47,679 nucleotides of DNA from a virus: positions 1 to 47,679 of IMG/VR virus record IMGVR_UViG_3300031886_000658; one strand, 5' to 3'. The number at the start of each line of letters is the position of its first letter. Positions within the stretch are counted from its first letter, which is position 1. Shown here in pieces: positions 15,710 to 27,700 of this stretch. The notes beneath the pieces are model-generated. The model had not been told where the DNA came from. It did not search any database and saw nothing but the letters and a program-made list of their open reading frames with translations. The position numbers and the translations under genes are program-made.

Positions 15710-17218
15710 TTATACCTTTAATATACATTCTACTAGTTTTTCAGAAGTACTAGTATTTGATTCGAGGGCAACACCTACGATCATTGCTGAATTTTCAATT
15801 ATTGTAGTAGCTGTTCCTGAAGGTCCTGCGTAAATATTCATTCCTTTAGTAACTGCGCCAATTACTCTTACTGGAACTCGTCCTTTAAGTGCAACATTTT
15901 GTCCATCAGCATCTGAATTCATTAAGTATGCTGGGTTTTCACTAATAACACCTACTGGTGCTGGTGCAGTAAATCCTAATTCTTTATTTTCGTTTGTTAC
16001 ATTACACGCTTCAAGTTCTGAACCTGTACCGTGTCCTGATACTGAAACTACTGTACCAAACGCATATTCTTGGTCAGTTGTATATTTCTCTGCCAAGTCA
16101 GCATATTGTGCCGCTGTAGCTGTACCTGTGAATAAGTTTGCAAATAAATTACCGCTACCATCTCTAACTGCAACTGTATTATTAGTTGCGGCAGTATCTG
16201 CGGATCTAAAATTAGCACCTACTTTAAGTGTTTCAGCTTGTGAAGCCAATCCTGTAAAAGCAGTTGAATAAACATTTGCAAATTTTAATGTTGATGTTCC
16301 TAAAGTAAATATATCTGTTATTGGTGGATACATTCCTACGGCAGTAATTGTAAGAGGTTCTTTAACAGCTCCTACATCATCATCAACTTTAAATTTAATT
16401 TTTGTACCAACTTGGTTTTGTATAACACCTTCATTATCATTCTCAATATAAATCTTCATGTCATTGGAATCACCAATGGCAATACCAGCATCTGCGAATG
16501 TTGTTAATGATGTAAATGCACCTGATCCTGCAAGAGCAAAATCTGTGTCAGCTTTACCGTTTAATAGTAAGGCGTTACTTGCAGTTCCCCAATAAAAGTC
16601 TGTTGAACTAGTTACTCCACCTGTTGCGTTTGTTGTATTACGTAATGTTAAGCCCTTTTTAATACTATCAAAACCTGTAATAGCGTTAGTTGGGTCTGTT
16701 GAGTCAATTGTAAATGCTACTGAACTAATAATAAAGATTACTTCATCATTTACCGTTGATTTAATAATAATTCTGTTTACACTAGTAGTATCACGAACCG
16801 TTGAAGTAACCATTTGTGAAACAGTAGCGCCAATACCTTGAGGTCCTATTAATACATATCCTGACCCGTTAAAAGCATATAATTGTTCATTTGCAGAATC
16901 CCACCATAAATCACCAGTGGCTAATCCTGCTGGAGCAGTAGTGGCAACTTCAGCACCGCCTGTAGTTCTAAATTTAGAACCATCATAAAATTTTAATTTA
17001 CTTGATGTTGCATCAAACCAAATTTGCCCTGAAATGGCTTTTGGAGGTTGTGCCGCACCACTAAAATTTTCTAGTATATGTAAGAAATTCTCATTTTGAA
17101 TTTCGCCGTATCCTGCATAGTTTTTACCTACTAATTTAATGTCAGTAGTTTGATCAACTGTACCGTCTTCTACGACTACTAGTGTTACACCACTATATCT
17201 ATCTATTGTATATGCCAT
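15710..17218 (-). CDS. Tail-fibre protein, paralogue 3 (502 aa)
   Basis: The first 130 residues match the N-terminal module of the two upstream fibre genes: LVGKNYAGYGE, HILENFS, GQIWFD, KFYDGSKFR, GDLWWDS and LIGPQG in order. A beta-rich shaft follows. The C-terminal 130 or so residues have YADLAEKYTTDQEY, GTVVSVSG, PVGVIS, PAYLMNSDA, VALKGRVPVRVIG and KGMNIY, a domain I recognise from the tips of marine phage fibres and that could be a self-processing or receptor-binding tip. A late promoter and an AAGGGG ribosome site lie just upstream, so this gene and the 302-aa protein can be expressed separately from the other fibres. Confidence 0.8.
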   Translation of the reverse strand: MAYTIDRYSGVTLVVVEDGTVDQTTDIKLVGKNYAGYGEIQNENFLHILENFSGAAQPPKAISGQIWFDATSSKLKFYDGSKFRTTGGAEVATTAPAGLATGDLWWDSANEQLYAFNGSGYVLIGPQGIGATVSQMVTSTVRDTTSVNRIIIKSTVNDEVIFIISSVAFTIDSTDPTNAITGFDSIKKGLTLRNTTNATGGVTSSTDFYWGTASNALLLNGKADTDFALAGSGAFTSLTTFADAGIAIGDSNDMKIYIENDNEGVIQNQVGTKIKFKVDDDVGAVKEPLTITAVGMYPPITDIFTLGTSTLKFANVYSTAFTGLASQAETLKVGANFRSADTAATNNTVAVRDGSGNLFANLFTGTATAAQYADLAEKYTTDQEYAFGTVVSVSGHGTGSELEACNVTNENKELGFTAPAPVGVISENPAYLMNSDADGQNVALKGRVPVRVIGAVTKGMNIYAGPSGTATTIIENSAMIVGVALESNTSTSEKLVECILKV

Positions 17219-17238
17219 ACTTTAACCCCTTGTAAGTA

Positions 17239-17246
17239 TATTTATC
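17239..17246 (-). promoter_or_regulatory. Late promoter (GATAAATA)
   Basis: The (-) strand reads GATAAATA in the 33-base gap between fibre genes, about 21-28 bases before the ATG at 17218 and upstream of the AAGGGG ribosome site. It matches seven of eight positions of the T4 late promoter. Confidence 0.6.
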
Positions 17247-17251
17247 ATTTA

Positions 17252-19108
17252 TTACCATAACCCACCGCTGGATGGCGGTTCATCAAGGAAAACCCATGCT
17301 GTACCTACAACGTGAAATCGTCTTAATCCTCTGTCTAATACCACTTGTACAGTACCACTTGCGGCAGTAAATGCAATATCTTGCAATACACTTTCGTTCT
17401 GTACACCATTTGAGTCAACTGCTATAAATGATTTTGTTAAAACTGGTGTATCTACATTAATTCCGCTTACAGTTGCTCCTGTTATTGAAGAAGTTATTAT
17501 ATAAGCATACGTACCTGGTTTCTTATTTGCCGCTGGATATACATCCTCAATTATTGTAGCAATTTCGGCATTCGTTAATGTTACTCCGCCTGCTTTTGAT
17601 ATATCTAAACTCATAACAACTGGTTCTAAGTTGATCTGATCATCTACATAAAACTTTGTTGCCGCATCTTGATTTAGTGTTGGATCAGCTAATCCTGTAA
17701 TTTTTTGATTATTTGTAATAGCAATAGACCCTGTACTAGTAATTTGTAGTCCACTAGTACTAGTTGAAACAGTATTTCCATTAAGCGTAATATCATCAAC
17801 ACTTAAAGTAGTAAGTGTACCTACTTGCGTTAGGCCAGTTGCTTTAGTTACTGTTACACCTATTTCTGTTTTGTTTATTACTGGTTCACCTTCAGCATAA
17901 TAACCTTTTGTTGCGGCTATATTAAGATTTTCGCTTGATGTCCAAGATCCTTCTGATGCTGGGTCGAAAGGTGAGAGTGAATTGTTTAGCCATACAAATT
18001 CTTTATCTAATTGTGATGATTTAAGTATTATACCTCCACCATCTACTCCAGCATTATCAAGTACAGTACTATCACTCGTTACTGCTAATTCAATATTTTT
18101 ATCTTCTATTCTTAAATTCTGTGTTTCTACAAAAACCGAAGCGCCACCTACTAAAAAGTCGCCTTCAATTTTCATATCACCCCCAACGTGGAGTGCATAT
18201 TGTGGATCTGATTTAAAAACTCCGAAATGCTCTTCTGATGTATCAACTACTAACGCATCAATAAAGCCTGTTGGTTTTCTAACTCTAACTTTCCAATCAT
18301 GATTAGATAATTGATTTTCAGTAACAAACGATGTACCTACTACTTTTAAAATATTATTTTGTGCTAACCCAATAGTAAGTCCACTTGAGTTTTGTATCGT
18401 TAATGCACCAGTTGTAGTTGCTGAAGCATCTGCAGGTAAAAATTGTGACGCTGATTTAACATTTCCAAACGCATCTCTTAATGCACTAGCTTGGTCGGCA
18501 ATTCCTCGATATCTAAAATCCTCAATACTAACAGGCGTAAAACCTTTTTTAATTTCTCCAGTTATACCAGAAATAGCAAATCCTGTTGCCGGTGTAAAAT
18601 CGGAATTACTCCACACACCAACAATAGTTCCTGCAATAAAATATTTCATCACAACATGACTATTATTAAATGTATCTATAAGTGTAGCAATTTCGAATCC
18701 ACTTTTACCTTGTGTTTTAGTATAGATCGGCCCAGCTAATTCTAAATCACTTCCATCATAAAAATAAAGTTGATTATTATCACTATCAATCCAAAGATCG
18801 CCAGCAACTAATGAACTTGGTTGTCCAGACTGAACTGCTGGTGCACCACTAGTTCTAAATCCAGTACCATCATAAACTTTTACTCGTTGTGTTGCTGTAT
18901 CATACCAAAGTTGACCAATTAAAGGATTACTAGGAGCAGATGACTTTGAGAAGTTCTCAAGCATCTTAATTAAATTTTCATTTAATGCTTCACCAAATCC
19001 TGAATAGTTTTTTCCAATTAGAGATATATCAGTTGTTGTAGTATCTAATTGACCGTCAACTAAATCAACTAATAAACTTCCATCGGATTTGTTTAACTTA
19101 TAACTCAT
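17252..19108 (-). CDS. Tail-fibre protein, paralogue 2 (618 aa)
   Basis: The N-terminal 130 residues carry the shared fibre module (LIGKNYSGFGE, MLENFS, GQLWYD, VYDGTGFR, GDLWIDS). The middle holds VGGDMKIEGDFLVGG and the segment RIEDKNIELAV, a motif common in T4-like long fibres and shaft proteins. A later AATKFYVDDQIN segment is a helix found before fibre tips in many phages. The C-terminal 130 residues form a beta domain ending in SSGGLW, with no collar motif. It probably forms a trimeric fibre attached to the baseplate through the shared N-terminal module. Its ATG shares one base with the stop of the collar-domain fibre gene (TAATG), so the two are coupled. Confidence 0.82.
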   Translation of the reverse strand: MSYKLNKSDGSLLVDLVDGQLDTTTTDISLIGKNYSGFGEALNENLIKMLENFSKSSAPSNPLIGQLWYDTATQRVKVYDGTGFRTSGAPAVQSGQPSSLVAGDLWIDSDNNQLYFYDGSDLELAGPIYTKTQGKSGFEIATLIDTFNNSHVVMKYFIAGTIVGVWSNSDFTPATGFAISGITGEIKKGFTPVSIEDFRYRGIADQASALRDAFGNVKSASQFLPADASATTTGALTIQNSSGLTIGLAQNNILKVVGTSFVTENQLSNHDWKVRVRKPTGFIDALVVDTSEEHFGVFKSDPQYALHVGGDMKIEGDFLVGGASVFVETQNLRIEDKNIELAVTSDSTVLDNAGVDGGGIILKSSQLDKEFVWLNNSLSPFDPASEGSWTSSENLNIAATKGYYAEGEPVINKTEIGVTVTKATGLTQVGTLTTLSVDDITLNGNTVSTSTSGLQITSTGSIAITNNQKITGLADPTLNQDAATKFYVDDQINLEPVVMSLDISKAGGVTLTNAEIATIIEDVYPAANKKPGTYAYIITSSITGATVSGINVDTPVLTKSFIAVDSNGVQNESVLQDIAFTAASGTVQVVLDRGLRRFHVVGTAWVFLDEPPSSGGLW

Positions 19109-21141
19109 TATACTTCTTCCACTACACCTGCATATATAATATAATTTACTGCCATATATGGGTTCATAATATCAACAGGTTGCCCCAATGGTACCTGTTG
19201 CGTTGTTAATACTCCACCGCTTGTTGGATATGCTTGTCCGCCTGTGGCTCCGTCTAATGCACCATATACTATTGCTTCTGCATCATTTGGTGATCCAGGA
19301 ACTTTTCTATAAGCATAATATTGGTCTCCACTATCACCTCTTAAATCGTGTTCGTGTTCTGGCAAGTTTCCAAGTCCAACTTCTTGTGTTTCTGATCCTG
19401 CGTGTGTTCCCATATTATCAGCCGCTGAACTTGAAACAGTATTAGCCGCTGTTCCGCCCATGTCGTCAATACCTAATGGAAACCTACCTCTCATATCTGG
19501 TAAGCAGAAAAATCCTGCTGTAACTAATGTTTGATCTTTAAAATTATAACCAATAATACTAAACAAATTTTGATACAATGCAACAGCAACTTCACGTCCA
19601 TCACAAAGTAACCAATCTTGCGGAGCAGTTAATCCACCATATGGACTAATCATTCCAATTGGCATTGTTGGAATTGAAGCAAATAAGTTATTTCTATTAA
19701 CTTTAAATACGCCAGTGTCTCCACTTATTCTATTAATTAATATTTCGTCATCAACTTGACTAAAAGCACTTTCATCTTTATTAGCAATAAAACTATTTGC
19801 AATAGATGTAGTAAATGTTTTAGTACTCTCGTCTTGTCCGTCAAAACTAAACGATGGTGCTGAAACATCTCCAGTCATTTGGAACGTTGTTGGACTTGCA
19901 AGTTTATCTGCTGATCCCGAACGCCCACTAACTGTACCTGTAATATTACCTGTTAAATTACCAACAAATGTTTGTGCATAAACGTTTAACCATTGTTCAT
20001 TTGACGTTCCTAGATTACGTGCTAATGTTAAATTAGGAACAATGTTTTGTGTTGTAAGTAATCCTGCAACATTAGAATCTCCGCCAACAAATAATTTTTT
20101 CGCAATTCCTACGCCGCCTTTAGTTGTAATACTTCCTGTACTAATCGTTGACGCCTCTGTAGTTCCTTCAACTAGTAATGAACTATCAGTTTGAATGTTA
20201 CCAACAACATCTAATGATTGGTCTGGTGATAAATTATTAATACCTACTTTAGCTTGTGAATCAATTCTAATTACTGTTTTTACGTCACCAGCATCATTAA
20301 CCCTAACATCAATATTTGATCCTGAAGTTTGGTGGGCAATGATTCCTGCTTGACCTTCTACGCCAATTGATAATGCACTATCGGCACCAACAATGATACC
20401 TGAATTATTTTTAATTTTAAGTGGAAATAAACTTGTACTGAGTACATCATTTCTTAAGAAACTTGATGCCGGTACGCTATCTCCAAGAACAAGTAAGTTC
20501 TCTGCTTTTTCTGCCGTACCATAATATTTTCCAGTACCATCACCTGTAATGTCTGCTGTACTTAAATTATATCCTGGATTAATTGTAGTAAATCCAGTAA
20601 TAACAATCTTTGGTGTAAAACTATCTGTTGAAATAATTGCAAGTATTTTTGCTCTAACTTCTACTTTTAAAACTGTATAAGAAACATTATCAGTTCCAAT
20701 AAGAACTGTTGGCTTTACGCCAGTTGATAATCCATCACTAAATGACGGACCTACTAATATCCATCCTGAACCTGTATAAAGATAAAGTTGTTGGTTATCA
20801 GTATCAACCCATAAGTCACCTACAACTGATTGATTAGCGGCAGGTTCGTTTGTTGCTTTTTTTAATCCACTTGCAGAAATCCAATTTGTACCATCAAAGA
20901 TTTTTAACTGGTTAACTCCTACTGTAGTATCATACCAAAGCTGACCTTCTACAGGATTTCGTGGTGATGTATTAAAAGCAAAATTTTCTAGTAAGTGTAA
21001 AAAGCTATCTGCAATAGCTGTACCATAAGCCGTAGTATTACGTCCAGGAATATCTAAACTAGTAACCTGGTTAATTGTATTATCTTCAACTGTAATAGTA
21101 CCTTTATTTGCTAGGTCAGTATGTGATACTAGATATGCCAT
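19108..21141 (-). CDS. Tail-fibre protein with collar domain (gp12-like), paralogue 1 (677 aa)
   Basis: The 677-residue protein starts with the shared fibre module (IPGRNTTAYG, LLENFAF, GQLWYDT, GDLWVDT, LYTGSGWILVGP). A beta shaft follows with repeated GGVGIAKKLFVGG-type segments. From about 493 it has a phage tail collar domain: PIGMISPYGG, DWLLCDGREV, LPDMRGRFPLGID, then NLPEHEHDL with an H-x-H pair at about 596/598. T4 gp12 short tail fibres and fibre tips have a comparable collar and metal-binding H-x-H. The role is adsorption, probably as the short fibre that fixes the baseplate to the cell surface. The ribosome site GAGG overlaps the end of the upstream 204-aa gene. Confidence 0.85.
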   Translation of the reverse strand: MAYLVSHTDLANKGTITVEDNTINQVTSLDIPGRNTTAYGTAIADSFLHLLENFAFNTSPRNPVEGQLWYDTTVGVNQLKIFDGTNWISASGLKKATNEPAANQSVVGDLWVDTDNQQLYLYTGSGWILVGPSFSDGLSTGVKPTVLIGTDNVSYTVLKVEVRAKILAIISTDSFTPKIVITGFTTINPGYNLSTADITGDGTGKYYGTAEKAENLLVLGDSVPASSFLRNDVLSTSLFPLKIKNNSGIIVGADSALSIGVEGQAGIIAHQTSGSNIDVRVNDAGDVKTVIRIDSQAKVGINNLSPDQSLDVVGNIQTDSSLLVEGTTEASTISTGSITTKGGVGIAKKLFVGGDSNVAGLLTTQNIVPNLTLARNLGTSNEQWLNVYAQTFVGNLTGNITGTVSGRSGSADKLASPTTFQMTGDVSAPSFSFDGQDESTKTFTTSIANSFIANKDESAFSQVDDEILINRISGDTGVFKVNRNNLFASIPTMPIGMISPYGGLTAPQDWLLCDGREVAVALYQNLFSIIGYNFKDQTLVTAGFFCLPDMRGRFPLGIDDMGGTAANTVSSSAADNMGTHAGSETQEVGLGNLPEHEHDLRGDSGDQYYAYRKVPGSPNDAEAIVYGALDGATGGQAYPTSGGVLTTQQVPLGQPVDIMNPYMAVNYIIYAGVVEEV

Positions 21142-21145
21142 TTAC

Positions 21146-21760
21146 TTACGCCTCATTAAAGCCAGTTAGACTTTGTACCCTTACGGTATAATCTATTTGA
21201 ATTAATCTATTTAAACTCTTTTGCACTGGATGGAAAACTACATGAGTTAATAATCTACCAGTACCTGAAGTTGCATAACTTACAAGTCCTAACTCATCAA
21301 ATACATAAAGGCTTTCACTTCCTGTTGCATTATCAATTGCATCTTGTCCGTTAGGTTCACCATAATCTAATAAACAAGTTGCTAAAATGTCTGTATAATT
21401 TGTACCACTAACATGGCGAGTTTCTAGCTTATTTCTTGTAGGATCTGTATTGTTAATCGAATTATCGTCAATTACTTTAGTATGTGTTTGACTGTATAAA
21501 CTAGCGTTAGTACCTGTTGAATTTGGTGACAAATAGGTAATAATACCAGTTGGATCAACAGATGTTCCTCCGTTGCCAAAAACCATGCTATTAATAAACC
21601 CTTGACCCTGGTTCGCTAGACTTTCAGCTAACGCAAGACTCATGTTTTCATAATGAATTGCATTTCGCTTATTCACTAATATTTCACCCGAGTCTGGGTC
21701 AAAAATCTTAATGTGTCCTTCTAAAAGTACACCGTTTTGTTCATTAAAGTTGTCTATCAT
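21146..21760 (-). CDS. Structural protein (204 aa), baseplate or fibre adaptor
   Basis: The N-terminus contains HIKIFDPDSGEIL followed by RNAIHYENMSLALAESLA, then Asn/Gly/Thr-rich beta sequence and a C-terminal VVFHPVQKSLNRLIQIDYTVRV strand. I believe proteins like this are common between the baseplate wedge and fibre genes of marine T4-like phages, where T4 has gp9 to gp11. It could be an adaptor joining fibres to the baseplate. That is inferred from position. A late promoter (21779-21786) and the GTAGGA ribosome site lie directly upstream, so it opens the fibre transcription unit. Confidence 0.72.
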   Translation of the reverse strand: MIDNFNEQNGVLLEGHIKIFDPDSGEILVNKRNAIHYENMSLALAESLANQGQGFINSMVFGNGGTSVDPTGIITYLSPNSTGTNASLYSQTHTKVIDDNSINNTDPTRNKLETRHVSGTNYTDILATCLLDYGEPNGQDAIDNATGSESLYVFDELGLVSYATSGTGRLLTHVVFHPVQKSLNRLIQIDYTVRVQSLTGFNEA

Positions 21761-21778
21761 ATTAATATCCTACAAGTG

Positions 21779-21786
21779 TATTTATT
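21779..21786 (-). promoter_or_regulatory. Late promoter (AATAAATA)
   Basis: The (-) strand reads AATAAATA, overlapping the stop codon of the 4910-aa gene and lying 19-26 bases before the ATG at 21760. The following leader ACACTTGTAGGA is nearly the same as the leader after the late promoter at 46005-46012, so the promoter and ribosome site seem to form a repeated block. Confidence 0.6.
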
Positions 21787-24700
21787 TAGGTAACGTTGCC
21801 TCTGCACTTCTTAAGAAACGCCCTATGTTATTTTCCTGTCTATGTAACGGAACTCCTGAATCTGTCCAGGTTCTTCCGAGCTTTCTCACCACTATAATTT
21901 TACTATTAATAGCTGGTGTATTTAATAATATTACTGTCGACGTTGTCCCATCTACACTAAATTCAGCAGGTAAAGTGATATCTGCTTCAGGACTGTCTAA
22001 ATCAACAGTTTTATCAAATGAACTAATTGAAACTTTGCGTAATCTCTTGCCTGCTACAAAGATCTCAAATTCATTAACGGTTTTTGGGATAAAATCAACA
22101 GTTACAGCATTCGTTGATCCATCCGCTTCAAAAACCTGCGTTAATATTTCGTCTTTATATGGTACTGTTTGAGTTGCACTCTGATCAAATAAATCTGACC
22201 CTGCTTTGTGTAACTCTGCAACACCTGTACCTAAAGTACCTCTACGTAATTGCCTAATGGCTCCGCCTTCCTTCAAATAGTACTCTATACGTTCGCCATT
22301 TATAAAAATTATTCCTGGTATACCTTTATCCTTATTAGGAAGTGGTAAATTATCATAATTTGTTACATAAATTCGACTATCGTACCAATGTAAATCTTCT
22401 GCTAATGTATATTTATTACTATCTCCAAGACGCTTATAGTGTGTTCGGTTTAACATATCTTTAAAGATTCTGAATCCAAATTTTGGAACAATAACAGGAT
22501 TAGTAAAATGAATCACTTCTATCTTATCATCAGGGTCAATATCACTTACAATTTTAATATGTTTTCTATCATCAGTAACATAATAATCAATACTTGGAGT
22601 TAATAATACCTTATTTAATGTAACCCATACATATTCAGCATCAATGGCTTCTTCACGTAATCTAACTATTCCATTAGTTAATTGATGGAATTCAGTATAA
22701 CCATCTGTTCCAACTGTAACAGCATTTCTAGCCACAACATCAAATGTTTCTCTTTTAATTTTTCTAATATCATGCTTACTAAATTTATATATTGTAAGTT
22801 TTACACCAAAAGGTGGTGGAGTATCTAAATAAACATCATCTGGTGTTTTAACAAATAAACTTGTACCAACATCAAAATATCCAAGTTGATAATCACCACT
22901 ATCAACAATAAACACTTCTAATGTATCTCCATTTACTCCTACATCATCAAACAACACAACCGATCCGTTAAAGGTATCCCAACGCCATTTTGTATTAAGT
23001 TCTATCGCAACACCATTCAAATAGACTAGAACATTATTAGCACCAAATGTTGCTGTTGCAAGTTGCCATTCTCTTAATTGGTATTCACGTTGTGGTACAA
23101 CTGTAAATTGTTGATTATATCCTGCATTCAAAATCTCATTACCAAGTTTAACGATAATATTATGACTTTCTGGTTCACTAGTGAACGGAGTTTGACTTAA
23201 AGTAAATTTAGTCGTTACAGCATTACCAACAAATTCATCTGTTGTTACTTGACTAAACACTTGACTAGTACTATCATAAATTACATACTGAATGATTGCT
23301 CCAGGATCTGGAATCGTTCCTAATTTAAATACTGCCCTACCAGGAACTTCATATGTAGCATCTGTTTCTGATAAATCAGTAGTTACTGTTTCACCATCTA
23401 CTGTTAATGTATATGTTAGTCCTAATTTATAAACTACCGGTGTTACAAATTGTGACGTTGAACCATCACCTATAAACTTATCTAAGTCAAGAATCTTTTC
23501 ACCATTATTAGACATTGTTGAAATATGTACTAGTTCATTAAGCTGTGGTACAGTAACTAATTCTACTTGTTTAGTTTGATAATTTACAGTATATTCTGTA
23601 GTATCTAAAATTATTCCATTTACTTTTACAAATAAATCTTTTTGACTTGCTGGCAATTGGTTAATAGGAAATTTACTAATTGATCCATCCCCAAAGTAAT
23701 TATGACTACTAATAATACACGAGCCATCCGCAGTTCTATCATAAACTCTAAAATCTACAGTATCCATAACTTGTCCTGGAATTAATTCTTCAGGACCTTT
23801 AGAAGTTAATGGAGTAATAAACCCATCACCATCAACAACAATTTCTTCTGACAAAAGTCCTTTAGCTGTTTGGTAAGCTAAATCGCCACCTTGTAATGCT
23901 GTATCATAAGCATCAGGATCTGGAATAAAACTACCGTCACTAGTTGCTTTTCTAATAATAATAACATCACCATCAACTGTTGGTATTAATTCTTCATTTA
24001 AAGTAATTGTTTGTGTAACGCCGTCGCCTGTAATTGTTTGCATAACTGCACTAGGATTACCAGGTACAGTACTGCCATCATATTCTGGATCGTCTACTCT
24101 AACACCATTTTTGTATACATTATAAAGTACACCATCTGCTAATGGTTGAGCAAGATTAAAAATATTTGTGCTTCCATCTAGCTGAAATACTTCGTCTTCA
24201 AATGTATTATCAAAAGTATCCCAAGTTGATGTAAACCAAGGTTCTGAAAACCAACCTGCGCCTCCACCAAAGTCAAAGCTTCTAACTTCTACACCACCAT
24301 AATCAATACCTTCCATTAATTGTGATATATCGTTCCCTAACATTCCGTCAGTTGGTTTATAAAATAAATTAATACGATCTTGTGCCTGAAGCATATCAAT
24401 AGCTTTACTATATTTGACTACTATTGAGGCTAAATTAGCTGGAGGTTCTGTAAAGAATATTTGTCCTCTATATCTTGTATATGATTTGTCTGTATAAGCA
24501 ATATTTTTAAAAGTATATTCGCTTGTTAATAACTCAACGTCATTAATTGTAATATAAATTTGACTAGGTCTTACATCCATTGGCCATTTTAAATCAACCT
24601 TTTGTTTACTTGCATTACCAGTAAAGGATTCTGTTTCTTCAAGAGTAGTAATTAAAAATGCTCCACTAACTCTATCAAATCTTGATATAATGTGAGCACT

Positions 24701-27700
24701 ACGTATTTTTCCATTACCAAGTTTTGCAGAAACAACTGCTGGTTTACTACCTTCTGATTGTGTACCATTAACTGTAACTGTCGGTGCTGATAGATATCCT
24801 GAGCCAACATTTGTTAACTTAATCCAAGTAATTGCTCCGCCGACACCGATATATGCTTGTGCCTTGGCTCCTGTGCCGCCGCCTCCACTTATTGTAATAA
24901 CTGGAACTTCAAGAAATCCTGTGCCGCCATCTTTAATTTGAATCATTACAACTTCATACCCTAAATTATCTTTCCAATGTTTGTTTGGATAATTTACAAG
25001 TCCAGGATCTACACCATATAACACATCATCTTTAATTTTTAATGACGATGGTATAATTTTTCCAGCTTCTGTTTTATAAGCTGGTGGTAAATCAAAATCA
25101 GTTGTTATTGAATTAGTATTATCAAATTTTGTATAAGAAGTTAAGTATTCTCTAATCTTTGTTTTATAAGGTTTAGCTTCTCCAACAAATGCTTCATAAC
25201 TTGGAAGATTATCATTTTGGAAAGTAACTTTTTCAGCTAACTCTCCAATATTATGCTTTGCCTTAATGAAGCTTGTTTTAAATGCCCAATCAACAAATTT
25301 TTGTTCTGAAAATACATAGCGTAAACTTGCTATGAATAATTTATTATATTCTACTGCAAGATCATCTATAAAAATATCATCACGTAATGCTTCTAAAATT
25401 AATCTGAATTCGTGTACTGGTTGATTATCATAATCACTTGTATCATAACTTAAACTATCATAACCTATATTCCAAGTTGGATAATTATATAGACTTGATG
25501 CAAATTTAATTGTTCCGTTCTGTCTACCAACTGTTTCATAATTTGTAGTGTAATCTGCATCTACTACGCTATTAATTTTCTTTAATAATAGCCAACCGCC
25601 TGTACCAACTGTTTTAATTTTAACAATATCACCAATATCATCATCTAAAGATGTTAATAGATAACTTTCATCAATTAGATAATCAACGTTTGTAAACTGA
25701 TTATAATCTATCGCATACCAATCAATATAACCCCAAAAATCAGGAACATTATACGCTTGACTGTCTGTTCTTTCCCATAATGTGTTAGCAGTATTATAAG
25801 CATGAATTGACCATTTACCAGTAATATTTTCATCTGCTTTAACAAGTGTACTATATCTTCTAACTATTAATCCAGTATCGTTAGGATAATTTCTTCCGGC
25901 GTGTTTAACAGTTACACTATTAACTTTTCCTAGAGTATCAATTGTTAAAATAAGTTCTGCGGCAGTACCATTCCCAATGTTAACAAATTCATATGTTGGT
26001 GGTACTTTATATCCTCTACCACCATCAGCAATTTCAACTCGCTCTAATCTGCCATTTAGCCAAATAGGTGTTAATACTGCTTGTTTAATATTTGCAGTAC
26101 CTACATAAACAATTTCTGCATACGTATCAACTGATTGATCGAACTTACCAGAATTTAACGTTGGTATTACATCAACTTCTTTTAACTTACTAAGATCATA
26201 TTCATCAACGATAATATGTTGTTTAAGAACTCTATTAACTCGTTCAATAACTTCTTTTACTGCTTCAAGCCGATTTACAAACCAACTTTGTCGCGGACTA
26301 TTTAATGAACCATATTTTTGTTTAGGACTTAAATCAGTATCAGGTACTGCTCTATAATTTGTATCCCATCCTATTAAACTATCAAACCACTTACGTTCTA
26401 CATCAGCTTTAGGTCTACTTGTGTCTAATCCTTCACTTAAAACTTGATATTCATTATGAATATTATTTGGATTCTCAATAGTCCAGTAACGGAAATTAAC
26501 TGCTGAATTTACATCATTGAATAAAGCATCAGTATTATATAATGCAAATCTATTATCTGCTAATAGAGCCGCGAACTTATATCCTTGAGCTTTAGGATCT
26601 TCAATTAATTGTGCTACATCATATGCACTTGTTTTTCTCCACTCCTTCTCAGAAGGAATAAATTTTCTATTTTTAACCCAATAGTAAAACTTATTTGAAA
26701 AAGACTGTGCCGCTTTATTATAAACTCTAGTTGATACTAAAGTATTATCATCAAACCTAGGTACTCCGCTAATTCCTTTTGATAAACCTTCTTCAGTATC
26801 TGCTTGTTCAAGCCATTGTGAAGGTAACAGCTCTGTTTCAACCCATTCGTAAACATCAATTGAAGAACCTTTAAATAATTTATTCCAATTAGCAGTTTGA
26901 TAAATTATACTTCCTTGATAAGGATTATGATATTTTACTGTACTTAAATCCCACCAAAGTCTTCCAACATAGTTTTTACTCCAATAATTTGACGTATCAA
27001 CATTAGACGGTGCTGTACCAATTGTATATACTGCTGGATCATATAACGTTTTAAATGATATTTCTTCTTCAGCTATACCGGAAATTTTTCCTTGTATTGG
27101 ATCAATATAATCTATTTGAGAACCTAGCTTATTTGTTTCTGTATCGTAAATAAACACGCCTCTGAACTGTTTTAGGTCAACTTGGTCAAGTGGTGAACGT
27201 AAAGTTTGCCACGACAAAACATTTCTTTCGCGTCTAAAATCAATTATTGTTCCCTGAAAATTATCAGTTGGTGTTATAGTTAATTCGGGCATTGCCACAT
27301 AAACATGATTATCTGTAAATAATAAATAATCACCAAAACGTCTTGTTACAGGATTATTAAAAACAAATTTTTCACTATACAATAATGTATTATTAAATCT
27401 TTGGAAAATAAGAACTTGGCCACTATCTTCATTAACAACTTTAAACTGAGTAAGATTATTATCCCAGGACGTAGGTACGATTGTAATATTTGCATCAAAT
27501 GTTGTAGATGCTATAAGATCTCCACCACGAGATGAAACAGCTAAATTGTTTTTATCAAAGTCTAGTGTTGCTCCAAATCTTTCCGCTACATCAGTTTCTG
27601 GACTATAAAGTGTTTGTGACCATATGAAGCTACCTGCCTCTTGTATATAAACATAAACAGCGCCATTATTAGTCTCTACTTCATCTTGGAGTGGTGCACC

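Noticed and set aside
15710-21141. Diversity-generating retroelement targeting the fibre tips
   Set aside because: No reverse transcriptase or template repeat was found in this window, and no paired near-identical repeat appears at the fibre C-termini. The rest of the genome was not visible.
21711-22172. An open frame of about 150 codons on the (+) strand
   Set aside because: It lies opposite the end of the giant gene and the start of the 204-aa gene. Its composition is what a complementary strand of those genes would give, and it has no promoter or ribosome site.
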